64,000 nt of DNA from contig CAMTPA010000004.1 in the NCBI GenBank assembly GCA_947074275.1, positions 1-64,000 on the forward strand. The letters are read 5' to 3'. This DNA is from an uncultured Bacteroides sp. (GTDB lineage Bacteria; Bacteroidota; Bacteroidia; Bacteroidales; Bacteroidaceae). Every line of letters starts with the position of its first letter. Positions within the stretch are counted from its first letter, which is position 1. Of this stretch, positions 52,015 through 60,821 are shown piece by piece. The position numbers and the translations under genes are program-made. The notes under the pieces were generated by a model. That model worked only from the letters and a program-made list of their open reading frames with translations. It did no database searches and was not told where the DNA came from.

Positions 52015-52746
52015 ATGAAGTTAGATTATATTTATCACAGCGGTTTTGCCATTGAAGCAAATGGTGTTACCGTGATTATCGATTACTTTAAAGACTCTTC
52101 TGCCACCGAATACAATCGTGGCATTGTACACGACTATCTGCTGAATAAACCCGGCAGGCTTTACGTGCTCTCCACCCACTCGCACCCCGACCACTTCAAT
52201 CCCGAAATACTTCGTTGGAAAGCTTTGCGTCCCGATTTGACTTACATCTTTTCGGGCGATATACTTCAAAATGGAAAAGCGGACAAGCAAACCGCTGTTT
52301 ATCTGAACAAAGGCGATGTGTATCAAGACAACAACATTCGTGTCGAAGCTTTTGGATCTACCGACATAGGGGTGTCGTTTCTGATTGATGTGGATAATAC
52401 TCGCTTTTTTCACGCTGGCGACCTGAATAACTGGCATTGGAGCGAAGAGTCTACCCCAGAGGAAATAGAACAGGCCAATACCGATTTCTTGAACGAACTA
52501 AACTACCTCAAAGAGCGAGTTGAGCACATCGATGTGACTATGTTTCCGGTAGACAATCGGATGGGGAAGGACTACTATAAAGGGGCACAACAGTTCGTGG
52601 AGATGATAAAAACAACTATATTTGTGCCGATGCACTTCGACCAAACCTACAAGGCTGCCGATGACTTTGAAAAGATAGCCGAAGAGAATGGTTGCCGCTT
52701 CTTCAAGATTACCCATCGAGGTGAAATATTTGATATAACTGAATAA
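52015..52746 (+). CDS. MBL-fold metallo-hydrolase (UlaG-like)
   Basis: A 243-residue cytoplasmic protein of the metallo-beta-lactamase superfamily. The metal-binding motif is STHSHPDHF (HxHxDH), followed by the ligand FHAGDLNNW and a late His in FVPMHFD. The architecture resembles UlaG-like hydrolases and related phosphodiesterases without RNA-binding extensions. Its substrate is unknown. It precedes the DUF4468 gene by 11 bases, suggesting cotranscription. Confidence 0.85.
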   Translation: MKLDYIYHSGFAIEANGVTVIIDYFKDSSATEYNRGIVHDYLLNKPGRLYVLSTHSHPDHFNPEILRWKALRPDLTYIFSGDILQNGKADKQTAVYLNKGDVYQDNNIRVEAFGSTDIGVSFLIDVDNTRFFHAGDLNNWHWSEESTPEEIEQANTDFLNELNYLKERVEHIDVTMFPVDNRMGKDYYKGAQQFVEMIKTTIFVPMHFDQTYKAADDFEKIAEENGCRFFKITHRGEIFDITE

Positions 52747-52757
52747 ACATCATACGT

Positions 52758-53837
52758 ATGAGAAAGATTATCGCCCTCTTGTTTTTTGCTTTACTGCTCA
52801 CAAACCCGAACGCTTTGCTGGCACAAAGCCACGACGAAAACGACGATGAGAGCCGCTACTTAGTGGGTGCTGTGCCCCAAGTGGAAGGAAAGGTTGTGTT
52901 TCAAAAAGAGTTTACCATACCCGGTATGTCTCAAGAGCAGATTTACCAACGAATGTTGAAGTGGCTCGAAAAACGCTTGGCCGAAAATAACAACCAAAGC
53001 AGGGTGGTATATACCCAACCCGAAGAGGGGGTGATTGCTGGCATTGGCGAACAATGGATTGTTTTTAAGTCGAGTGCGCTATCGCTCGATCGCACTTGGA
53101 TGAATTACACCATTCAAATCAATTGTCGGCCCCAGCATTGCTCGATAGAGATAGAGAAGATACGCTATACTTATCAGGAAAAAGAGAAATACAACGCCGA
53201 AGAGTGGATAGCCGACAAGGTGGCTCTCAATAAATCGCAAACGAAACTGATACGTGGATTGGCGAAGTGGCGCAAAAAGACAGTCGACTTTGCAGATGCT
53301 ATCTTCGACGGTGCTGCACAAGCATTGGGCGCAGCCGACGTGCAACCACAACCAGCTACGCAAGCTGCCGCGGCGGTAGCTACTGGCCCAGTTGTGATTC
53401 AACAAGCTAAACCCGTGGAGGTGGCTACTCCTGCGCCTGTTGTCGTAGCTCCATCACAACCAGCTGCTGCGACAACTTCAGCTCAACTCAAAGAGGTAGA
53501 GCCTGCACTTGTCCCCAAAGACGCTATTCGGATAGGTGAAGGTAAAATTGTGATTGCCATAGGCACAGATGCTTTCAATATGACAATGATGACGGCAAAT
53601 GCAGGTGGCTCGATAGGCAAGATAGAAGGAAAACCAGTCGTGTTTACCATCCTCTCGCCCGACCAACCCTACGAGGCCATCGAAAAAGCTGAGAATTATA
53701 CGGTGAAATTTTTCCCTACCGGACAAAACGAACCGTCGGTGGTGCTGGAGTGCGTGAAGATGCCAAGCCAAAACCTCTACGAAGGTCAGCCACGCACCTA
53801 CATAGGCCAGATTACAAAAGCGTGGATTAAAGAATGA
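52758..53837 (+). CDS. Exported DUF4468 protein with Ala/Pro-rich linker and second C-terminal domain
   Basis: A 359-residue protein with a signal peptide ending ALLAQ. Residues about 35-150 form a DUF4468 domain, a TBP-like fold common in Bacteroidetes (VEGKVVFQKEFTIPGMSQEQ). Residues about 195-250 are a low-complexity linker rich in Ala, Pro, Val and Gln. The last 100 residues form another compact domain that I do not recognise; KIVIAIGTDAFNMTMM marks its start and it resembles neither the first domain nor an enzyme. A cell-envelope role is plausible. It follows the metallo-hydrolase closely and precedes a VOC gene by 28 bases. Confidence 0.75.
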   Translation: MRKIIALLFFALLLTNPNALLAQSHDENDDESRYLVGAVPQVEGKVVFQKEFTIPGMSQEQIYQRMLKWLEKRLAENNNQSRVVYTQPEEGVIAGIGEQWIVFKSSALSLDRTWMNYTIQINCRPQHCSIEIEKIRYTYQEKEKYNAEEWIADKVALNKSQTKLIRGLAKWRKKTVDFADAIFDGAAQALGAADVQPQPATQAAAAVATGPVVIQQAKPVEVATPAPVVVAPSQPAAATTSAQLKEVEPALVPKDAIRIGEGKIVIAIGTDAFNMTMMTANAGGSIGKIEGKPVVFTILSPDQPYEAIEKAENYTVKFFPTGQNEPSVVLECVKMPSQNLYEGQPRTYIGQITKAWIKE

Positions 53838-53865
53838 CGATTACACCATAATAAATAATAGCACA

Positions 53866-54243
53866 ATGGAAATTAAAGGAAAATTTGATCACTTCAACAT
53901 CAATGTGACCAACTTAGATAAAAGTATTGAGTTTTATCAAAAAGCGTTGGGACTGACCGAACATCATCGCAAAGAAGCGCAAGATGGCTCGTTCATATTG
54001 GTTTACCTCACCGACGAAAGCAGTCCGTTTATGCTCGAACTCACTTGGCTTCGCGAACATCCCGATGCCTATGAACTGGGCGAAAATGAGAGCCACCTAT
54101 GTTTTCGTGTAGCAGGCGACTACGATGCCGTGCGCCAATATCATAAAGAAATGGAGTGCGTTTGTTTTGAAAATACTGCGATGGGGCTTTACTTCATCAA
54201 CGACCCCGACGATTATTGGATAGAGATTCTGCCTGCCAAATAA
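53866..54243 (+). CDS. VOC family protein (glyoxalase I-like)
   Basis: A 125-residue single-module vicinal-oxygen-chelate protein with paired beta-alpha-beta-beta-beta units. Candidate metal ligands are His9 (FDHFNINV), Glu in FMLELTW, His in ESHLCFRV and Glu in YWIEILPAK, matching the four positions of lactoylglutathione lyase. It may detoxify methylglyoxal, though general VOC members vary in substrate. It ends the cluster and is followed directly by a strong terminator. Confidence 0.85.
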   Translation: MEIKGKFDHFNINVTNLDKSIEFYQKALGLTEHHRKEAQDGSFILVYLTDESSPFMLELTWLREHPDAYELGENESHLCFRVAGDYDAVRQYHKEMECVCFENTAMGLYFINDPDDYWIEILPAK

Positions 54244-54288
54244 AAAAGTGAGGGTTTGCATACAGTTGATGCAAACCCTCACTTTTTT
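54243..54288. terminator. Bidirectional terminator after the VOC gene
   Basis: A 19-base stem (54243-54261 with 54269-54287, core GTGAGGGTTTGCAT) with a seven-base loop is flanked by A and T runs. It serves the VOC gene and the convergent small gene. Confidence 0.9.
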
Positions 54289-54472
54289 ATCTTTTACTTC
54301 TACTGGCTCTTTTTCGGCGATACTCCGCTTTCATCTTTGCCGAACCCGATCCGTGCTGACCACGAATGTAGGTCGCCTTTTTCGCTTTCGTTTTCACCTT
54401 GTCATCCTCTTTGGGTTTCTCTTTTTTGCCTTTAAAAACCAACCCCTCTACTATTACATCTTCTATCTTCAT
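54287..54472 (-). CDS. Small basic protein, unknown function
   Basis: A 61-residue open frame, MKIEDVIVEGLVFKGKKEK at the start and then a Lys/Arg-rich body ending RRKRASRSKR. The strongly basic, low-hydrophobicity composition suggests nucleic acid or ribosome binding. It ends inside the shared terminator, as a convergent real gene would, and its start lies in an otherwise empty 113-base stretch before the tRNA. I do not recognise the family. It could be a chance frame, but the codon pattern and position favour a gene. Confidence 0.55.
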   Translation of the reverse strand: MKIEDVIVEGLVFKGKKEKPKEDDKVKTKAKKATYIRGQHGSGSAKMKAEYRRKRASRSKR

Positions 54473-54585
54473 ATCTTACAGCAAATTAAGCTAAATGGTT
54501 TAAGTTCGTAGCATTCAAGTGTTGGTATCACAAGAATCTTTTATAAAAAGTGGTTTAACTCAAAAAGGGCTAAACTCTAACCTTG

Positions 54586-54658
54586 TCGGAATGAGGCGAT
54601 TCGAACGCCCGACCCCTACGTCCCGAACGTAGTGCGCTACCAACTGCGCTACATTCCG
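54586..54658 (-). tRNA. tRNA-Pro(CGG)
   Basis: The minus strand folds into a full cloverleaf. The acceptor CGGAATG/CATTCCG is followed by a D arm GCGC..GCGC, an anticodon stem CTACG/CGTAG with loop TTCGGGA (anticodon CGG) and a T arm with TTCGAAT. The discriminator is A and the CCA end is not encoded. Confidence 0.96.
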
Positions 54659-54847
54659 AAACATCCTAAGATGCGAATACCGCTATTGTCGACAAATCGC
54701 TCAATAACAGTCTTTTTAAGTTTATCGTGCAAAGTTAGTTGCTTTATTTTAAAAAGCAAAACAGACGCTTCATTTTATGAACTTCGATGATTGCCCAGCC
54801 GCCGTTCATTGCGTTGCAGGGTGGGCATAGCAGTCGTAAAACGGCTG

Positions 54848-54937
54848 TTTGGTAGATAGGCCTTCTCAGCGCGGTAGGTAGGCCTTGCCAGGTCGGTAGA
54901 TAGGGCTGTCTACCAAGCGGGGTGGGTATAGCTAATT
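54848..54937 (+). repeat. 22-base tandem repeat array 3
   Basis: Three clear 22-base units start at 54850, 54872 and 54894, with cores GGTAGATAGGCCTT and GGTAGGTAGGCCTT, followed by a weaker GGTGGGTATAGC. The left end GTTTGGTAGATAG can pair with CTGTCTACCAAGC (54906-54918), so the inverted-repeat border of array 2 is also present here in diverged form. Confidence 0.8.
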
Positions 54938-54959
54938 CTGCGATACCGTAAAAATCTAT

Positions 54960-54990
54960 TTTTATATGTGTGGCATTGAGTGTATATTTG
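54960..54990 (+). promoter_or_regulatory. Promoter of the lyase gene
   Basis: TATATTTG (54983-54990) matches the -7 consensus and TTTT (54960-54963) lies at the -33 position with 19-base spacing. Confidence 0.55.
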
Positions 54991-55035
54991 TGGAGTATCG
55001 TATTTTATAAGTAGAAAAACATAAAGACAATTGAT

Positions 55036-57768
55036 ATGAAATTATTATTTACAGCTATATGGCTATTGTTTTTTTTGCTACAAGCATACGCACAGATAGA
55101 TGTCGATAAAATTCAGTTTCCTACTGAACATCCGCGCTATCTGACAACCCCTGCTGGCAAAGCGGAAGTAGAGAAACTGATACATCAAGAGGCGTGGGCT
55201 AAAGATGTGTACGACAAACTAAAGGAGCGTACTGATAAGTATGTGGGCTACACTCAACAGCAGCCCGACTGGTTGTTGTCTCGACTGGCTATGTATTGGA
55301 ACACGCGTCCTACCGAGGTTTTTATCCGTGGCGAGGTGTATGATAGTGCGGGTGGCAAACAAGCACCTGTGCCTACTGTGCGCTACAACGGGACACGGGG
55401 GACGGTAGCCACACACGGTCGGCCCAAACTCGAAGATGTGTTGCCTTACGATGACGTGGATGGAAATATTACTTTTTGCAACAATGCGCTCCCCAATCGG
55501 CCTATGGAGGTGGTACATCCGTCGAAAACAGGCCGAAACATCGAAAATCAGAATAAGGAGATTATAGGCATCGCACGCGACGCAGCTTTTCTTTATTGGA
55601 TGACAGGTGATGAGCGATATGCGCAACTTGCAGCAGACGTGTTCGACACCTATATGCAAGGCATCTTTTATCGCAATGTGCCCAAAGACTTAAACTACGG
55701 TCATCAACAGACATTGGTAGGAATGACCACGTTCGAGGTGATTCACGAGGCGGTACTCTACGATTTGGTGCCGCTTTATGATTTCTTGTACAATTATCTG
55801 GCAGCAAACTATTCTGACAAGATGAATATCTATGCTGGTGCTTTCAAAAAGTGGGCGGATAATATCATAGCCAATGGCGTGCCTCACAATAATTGGAACT
55901 TGATGCAAGCTCGCTACATTGTAGATATAGGTATGATTCTTGAGGATAACAGTCACTACGCCGATGGCAAGGGACGCAACTATTACATCGACTACGTGCT
56001 CAATCAATCTTCCATTCGCCAATGGAGCTTGCAGCAACTTGCCAGTTATGGTTTCGATGCCAATACAGGCATTTGGGCCGAGTGTCCAGGTTATAGCAGC
56101 GGGGTTTTGAGCGATTACGCCTCTTTCGCCACACTTTTCGATCGCAACCTCAATTACGATTTGGTGGCAGATATGCCCATTGTGGCGAAAGCGATAGCCG
56201 CCACTCCGCAATACCTTTTCCCCAACAAGATGATTTGCGGTTTTGGCGACACGCATCCTACCTATCTTAAAACGAGTTTTACTTCTAAAATGGTGCAAAA
56301 CGCACAGGTGAATGGCAAAGAAGAGCAAGAAGCCTATTTTACGGCTCTGCTGAAATGCTTGCATCCACAGTTTGAAGATGGTAACGATGCTCCTAAAAAT
56401 GTGCGGGTAGCTGTGAGCAGTCTGTTCGATGAAAAACCCTTGAAACTGAACCCAAAGATAAAGGCTGGTAATATTGAGGAGTATGTTTCACCTTTGTTCT
56501 ATGCGCCCAATGTGTCGTGGCTTGTGCAACGCAACGGAATGAACCCCCGTCACAGTCTGATGATTTCTCTCAACGGAAGTGATGGCAACCATATGCATGC
56601 CAACGGCATTTCGATGGAGCTTTATGGCAAAGGCTATGTATTGGCACCCGATGCGGGGATAGGCAAAAGTTCTTATAGTGGACTGGATTATTTGGAGTAT
56701 TACTCGCAATTCCCCAGTCACAACACGGTTTGCGTAGACGGTGTTTCTTCGTATCCTATAATGAAAAGCAATCACGCCTTTAAGCTGCTTTCGGCTTTTC
56801 CTACTTCTGCTGCCCCAGGCAAGCCTTTTAGTTCGGTAACCTTTAGCGATGTTTACTTTCGCGAACCCGAAACGCGCGCCGACCAAACAAGGATGATGAG
56901 CATTGTCACCACTTCGCCACAAAGTGGCTATTATGTCGATGTGTTTCGCAGTCGCAAAGAGCAAGGAGGCGACAAAATGCACGATTACTTCTATCACAAC
57001 TTGGGGCAAACAATGACGTTGACCGCAGCAGATGGTTCCAATTTGGATTTGCAACCTACCGAAGAACTGGCATTTGCAGGTGCTCACCTCTATGGCTATT
57101 CGTATATTTACGATAAGAAAATGGCCGAAACGGCACAAGATGTAAAGGCTTCCTTTACAATGGATATGCCCAATGGCGATAATATATCGATGAATATGTG
57201 GATGAAAGGCGATGAGAATAGAGAAGTGTTTACTGCATTGTCACCATTTACCGAGGGATATTCGCGCACTCCCAATATGCCCTATAATATAAAAGAACAG
57301 CCTACTTTAACCTTTGTAGCTCGCCAAAAAGGAGAGGCTTGGACACGTCCGTTTGTAGCGATATATGAACCTTGTTCTGTGAATGAACCGAGTAGAATTA
57401 GAAAAGTTTCGTATCCTGAAATGAATGATGAAGGCACGGTGGCTATTTGTGTAGAGCAAACCAATGGGAGAACCGATTGGATTCTTTCATCCGACGATAC
57501 TACCACAGAGCACCAAATAAAAGGGTTGTCGGCAAAAGCAAGCTATGCGCTCTGTGGTGATACGCCGACAGGAGTTGAGGTGGTATTTTTAGGCAATGGC
57601 ACTTATATCAATGCAGGTGGAATGACTGTTGTTTGCCAAGAGCCTGCTTCGGTATTGGTAGAAAAGAAAGATGGACGTTGGCATTACACAGCTACACACG
57701 ATTGCACTGTGACTATTGACGGCAAGAAATATCGCTTGAAAGCAACTGATTCTTACCGCTCTTTTTAA
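55036..57768 (+). CDS. Heparinase II/III-like polysaccharide lyase
   Basis: A 910-residue secreted protein (signal peptide ending QAYAQ). An N-terminal helical toroid (about residues 150-420) resembles alginate and heparin lyases. Catalytic-type residues may lie in GVPHNNWNLMQARY and AECPGYSSGVLSDY. A heparinase II/III-like beta-sandwich starts near GSDGNHMHANGISMELYG (about residue 515). The rest is beta-rich. The fold predicts beta-elimination of a uronate-containing polymer, but the substrate (alginate, pectin-like or glycosaminoglycan) is not clear. The adjacent GH97 and GH51 genes hint at a plant polysaccharide. It has its own promoter and terminator. Confidence 0.8.
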   Translation: MKLLFTAIWLLFFLLQAYAQIDVDKIQFPTEHPRYLTTPAGKAEVEKLIHQEAWAKDVYDKLKERTDKYVGYTQQQPDWLLSRLAMYWNTRPTEVFIRGEVYDSAGGKQAPVPTVRYNGTRGTVATHGRPKLEDVLPYDDVDGNITFCNNALPNRPMEVVHPSKTGRNIENQNKEIIGIARDAAFLYWMTGDERYAQLAADVFDTYMQGIFYRNVPKDLNYGHQQTLVGMTTFEVIHEAVLYDLVPLYDFLYNYLAANYSDKMNIYAGAFKKWADNIIANGVPHNNWNLMQARYIVDIGMILEDNSHYADGKGRNYYIDYVLNQSSIRQWSLQQLASYGFDANTGIWAECPGYSSGVLSDYASFATLFDRNLNYDLVADMPIVAKAIAATPQYLFPNKMICGFGDTHPTYLKTSFTSKMVQNAQVNGKEEQEAYFTALLKCLHPQFEDGNDAPKNVRVAVSSLFDEKPLKLNPKIKAGNIEEYVSPLFYAPNVSWLVQRNGMNPRHSLMISLNGSDGNHMHANGISMELYGKGYVLAPDAGIGKSSYSGLDYLEYYSQFPSHNTVCVDGVSSYPIMKSNHAFKLLSAFPTSAAPGKPFSSVTFSDVYFREPETRADQTRMMSIVTTSPQSGYYVDVFRSRKEQGGDKMHDYFYHNLGQTMTLTAADGSNLDLQPTEELAFAGAHLYGYSYIYDKKMAETAQDVKASFTMDMPNGDNISMNMWMKGDENREVFTALSPFTEGYSRTPNMPYNIKEQPTLTFVARQKGEAWTRPFVAIYEPCSVNEPSRIRKVSYPEMNDEGTVAICVEQTNGRTDWILSSDDTTTEHQIKGLSAKASYALCGDTPTGVEVVFLGNGTYINAGGMTVVCQEPASVLVEKKDGRWHYTATHDCTVTIDGKKYRLKATDSYRSF

Positions 57769-57837
57769 CTGTTTGAATTTGTGTTTCAGTTATTAACAGT
57801 TGTTGATACATTATAGAATAAGACAATTTGGGTTACA

Positions 57838-57880
57838 AAAAGCTTTGCTATTCGTCAATGAGTAGTGAAGCTTTTCCCTG
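57838..57880 (+). terminator. Probable terminator of the lyase gene
   Basis: AAAAGCTTTGCTATTC (57838-57853) pairs along all 16 positions, allowing G-T pairs, with GAGTAGTGAAGCTTTT (57860-57875). The following tract is only moderately T-rich. Confidence 0.5.
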
Positions 57881-57909
57881 TTTTATTCTATTTCAAAAGG
57901 GAAAATTTC

Positions 57910-57917
57910 TATATTTG
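57910..57917 (+). promoter_or_regulatory. -7 box of the AraC-type sensor gene
   Basis: TATATTTG matches TAnnTTTG, 31 bases before the chosen start at 57949. Its position inside the longer possible reading frame argues against the upstream ATG at 57865. Confidence 0.5.
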
Positions 57918-57948
57918 CTTTATAAAATCAAGTACGCCGAAAAAGACA

Positions 57949-60738
57949 ATGCTATTTCATTTCAAACACATATACCGTTATTGTGCAACGTTATTGTTGT
58001 TGCTGTTATTTTTAGTAGCATCAGCCAAATCATCTGTTTTTAAAGGCTTGTCAGTATCCGATGGATTGTCCGATTTGGTGGTGAACGCTCTTTACAAAGA
58101 TTCGATGGGCTATATGTGGATTGGAACGGGCAATACCTTGGAGCGTTTTGATGGTGTGCGGCTCAAGCATTATCCAGTAGATGGAGCTAACGAAAAGCTA
58201 AAGCGAATCAATGCCATTGTTCAATCTGCTGGTGGTGAAATTTGGATGGGGAATGGAATGGGATTGTGGCGCATAAACAAAAATACCGATACTCTCGAAC
58301 AAATATCCTCTGAAACCCTGAATAGTAGTGTGAACACTCTTCTTGCCAACCAACAAGGGGCTTTGTATATTGGCACCGATACGGGGCTTTTCATATATCA
58401 CAACGGAAAGTTTACTCATATTCTGCTCGATTCCAATATTCTTTCTGCTGCTAATATCATCAATGGTTTGGCTTTCGATGGTGATGGATTGCTATGGCTT
58501 GCTACCAACGATGGTCTTTTCTCTTTCAACCTCTCCAATCATCAAATAAATTCTTATTCCTACTCTATCGATCGTAAATCTTGTATTCTAAAAAACATTA
58601 CTTGTATATGCGACAACCTATATCTTGGCACGATGGGGCAAGGTATTGTTCGCTTCAATCTTGCTACACACCAATTTACATCCTATCTTTCGGTCGATTG
58701 CAATGTGATTTCGGCGTTGTCGAGCGATGGCAAAGACACACTCTATGTAGGGACAGATGGCAATGGCGTTCACTTCATCTCTACCAAGCAACAACGTATC
58801 GTGCAATCATTCCGTCACAGCCCCAATCAAGCAGGAAGCATTCGCTCCAACTCGGTTTACTCACTCTTGATTGATCGTGATGGCTTGATATGGGTAGGTT
58901 TTTATCAGTTGGGGCTGGATTATACTCTCTATCAAAGAGATATATTTAAAACTTATCAATATCCGCCTCACTTTGACTCGCACAATATGCCTGTGCGTAC
59001 CATTGCTAAAAAAGGAAGCGAATTGCTTGTTGGCTCGCGCGATGGTTTGTTTTTTATTGATGAAAAGAATCGGCGGTTTAAGAGCTTTAAAATACCCGAA
59101 CTTCGCTCTAATATGATAATGTCGAGCTGTGAGTTTCAAGGAAAATACTATGTGGGAACTTATGGTGGAGGCTTATACGTGCTCGATCCTGTAACTTTGA
59201 CCTTGAGCGATTTTAATGACGAGGAACCGCTCCCTTTCTTGCGCGGACAAATCTTTTGCATCAAGCCCGATGCCGAAAACAACCTGTGGATAGGCACTTC
59301 ACAAGGGTTGTATCAATACAAAAACGGCGAGCGTATCAATCATTTTACCAGTGCCAATTCCAAACTGCCCGAAGGGAATGTATACGAAATCTATTTTGAC
59401 TCTACCAAAAAAGGATGGATATGCACCGAGAATGGAATGTGCATTTGGGATCCTTCTTCGCAAAGTTTAAAAACGGAGGTGTTTCCCGAAGGGTTTATTC
59501 ATAAAGAAAAGATTCGTGTGGTATACGAAGATTCCAATCACGAACTTTACTTCTTGCCCGATAAAGGGAGTATGTGTGTGTCCGATTTATCAATGAATCG
59601 CTTTCGTCACATTCAGCCCAATACTTTACTTCACGGCAAAGACGGTATGTTTATCATCGAGGATAAAGGTGGATACCTTTGGATTGGTACGAATAACGGA
59701 CTTCTGCGTTATGATAAAGCCGATTTGTTTATCCCTTACAACTTTATTGATGGCATACCAAGTTCTATTTTCACGCTGTGCCCACCCGTGCAAGACGAGA
59801 ATGAATGTTTGTGGATGGGCAATTCAAAAGGGTTGATTTATATCGATTTAAACTTGGACGATGACAAACGCTCATATGTTTATCTTCCAGCCATAACCAG
59901 TCTCCATGTGAACGGAAAAGAGACGGTGCGTATGGAGAAAATTGGCGATAAAAGCTATAACGTAGTTTTAGAGCCCAATCAGCGTAACCTTACCATTGGA
60001 TTGTCCAACTTCTTATATACCGACCCTGCATATTTGTCTTTTGAATATAAAACGGACAAAGTAGATACCGATTGGCAAATTGTATCGGGTAAACCTGAAG
60101 TTCATTATTACAATTTATCACCGGGCAACTATGTGTTTAGAGCCAAGCATATTGGCGACGATGATTCGGAGATTCTACTAAGCATTAAAATTCCTTATCC
60201 GGTGTGGACTTGGATATGGAGTGCTGTTGCGGTGTTGTTGGTATTGTTTGCAGGAGGCTACTATTGGTGGCATAGAAAAAAAAGACCACATACTCACCCT
60301 GTTCAGACAGAAGAAAACGTGGTGACAGAAGATGTGGAAAAAACTATCGAAGAGAAATACAAAACAAACAAAATAAACTCGGAAGAGTGTCAAAGGCTCA
60401 AAGAAAAGTTGGATGCACTGATGCTGACTGACAGGCCATATACCAATCCCGACTTGAAGATTGCAGATTTGGCGGCTATGATTGGCACCTCGGCACACGC
60501 TCTTTCTTATCTGTTCAATCAGTACCTCAATCGCAACTACTACGACTACATCAACGATTACCGCATTGCTGAGTTTAAACGCTTGGTAGAACAAGAGGAG
60601 TATAGCAAATACACCTTAAGTGCATTGGCGGAGCTTTGCGGGTTTAGTTCAAGAGCATCATTCTTCCGTTACTTCAAAAAGGCTACGGGCATTACCCCCA
60701 ACGAGCACATTCGGAGCGTAGGAAAAACAAATGAGTAA
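57949..60738 (+). CDS. Membrane-bound propeller sensor with AraC-type DNA-binding domain, no kinase
   Basis: A 929-residue protein with signal sequence (LLLLLLFLVASA) and an HTCS-like periplasmic part: Reg_prop blades (DSMGYMWIGTGNTLERFDG and many repeats) and a Y_Y_Y domain ending near LSPGNYVFRAKH. One membrane segment (WIWSAVAVLLVLFAGGYYWW, about residues 755-775) is followed by a basic stretch, a helical linker and an AraC helix-turn-helix (about 820-925; LAELCGFSSRASFFRYFKKA). HisKA, ATPase and receiver domains are absent, so the signal must pass directly from sensor to the DNA-binding domain while it stays at the membrane. It likely controls the neighbouring lyase, GH97 and GH51 genes. 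Confidence 0.9.
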   Translation: MLFHFKHIYRYCATLLLLLLFLVASAKSSVFKGLSVSDGLSDLVVNALYKDSMGYMWIGTGNTLERFDGVRLKHYPVDGANEKLKRINAIVQSAGGEIWMGNGMGLWRINKNTDTLEQISSETLNSSVNTLLANQQGALYIGTDTGLFIYHNGKFTHILLDSNILSAANIINGLAFDGDGLLWLATNDGLFSFNLSNHQINSYSYSIDRKSCILKNITCICDNLYLGTMGQGIVRFNLATHQFTSYLSVDCNVISALSSDGKDTLYVGTDGNGVHFISTKQQRIVQSFRHSPNQAGSIRSNSVYSLLIDRDGLIWVGFYQLGLDYTLYQRDIFKTYQYPPHFDSHNMPVRTIAKKGSELLVGSRDGLFFIDEKNRRFKSFKIPELRSNMIMSSCEFQGKYYVGTYGGGLYVLDPVTLTLSDFNDEEPLPFLRGQIFCIKPDAENNLWIGTSQGLYQYKNGERINHFTSANSKLPEGNVYEIYFDSTKKGWICTENGMCIWDPSSQSLKTEVFPEGFIHKEKIRVVYEDSNHELYFLPDKGSMCVSDLSMNRFRHIQPNTLLHGKDGMFIIEDKGGYLWIGTNNGLLRYDKADLFIPYNFIDGIPSSIFTLCPPVQDENECLWMGNSKGLIYIDLNLDDDKRSYVYLPAITSLHVNGKETVRMEKIGDKSYNVVLEPNQRNLTIGLSNFLYTDPAYLSFEYKTDKVDTDWQIVSGKPEVHYYNLSPGNYVFRAKHIGDDDSEILLSIKIPYPVWTWIWSAVAVLLVLFAGGYYWWHRKKRPHTHPVQTEENVVTEDVEKTIEEKYKTNKINSEECQRLKEKLDALMLTDRPYTNPDLKIADLAAMIGTSAHALSYLFNQYLNRNYYDYINDYRIAEFKRLVEQEEYSKYTLSALAELCGFSSRASFFRYFKKATGITPNEHIRSVGKTNE

Positions 60739-60821
60739 ATAAAACATCTGTTTGTTGAGTACTTTTCTATCTATCTTCGTATTCTAATATAAACGAAATG
60801 TCAATATTAAAATACTATGAT

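Larger units (their letters stand above)
54659..55035. other. Intergenic region between tRNA-Pro and the lyase gene
   Basis: The 377 bases hold the third 22-base repeat array (54848-54937) and a promoter (54960-54990). No gene is visible. Confidence 0.6.

Noticed and set aside
54586-54658. tRNA-Pro as an integration site for a mobile element
   Set aside because: No integrase gene and no duplicated tRNA end was found in the window.
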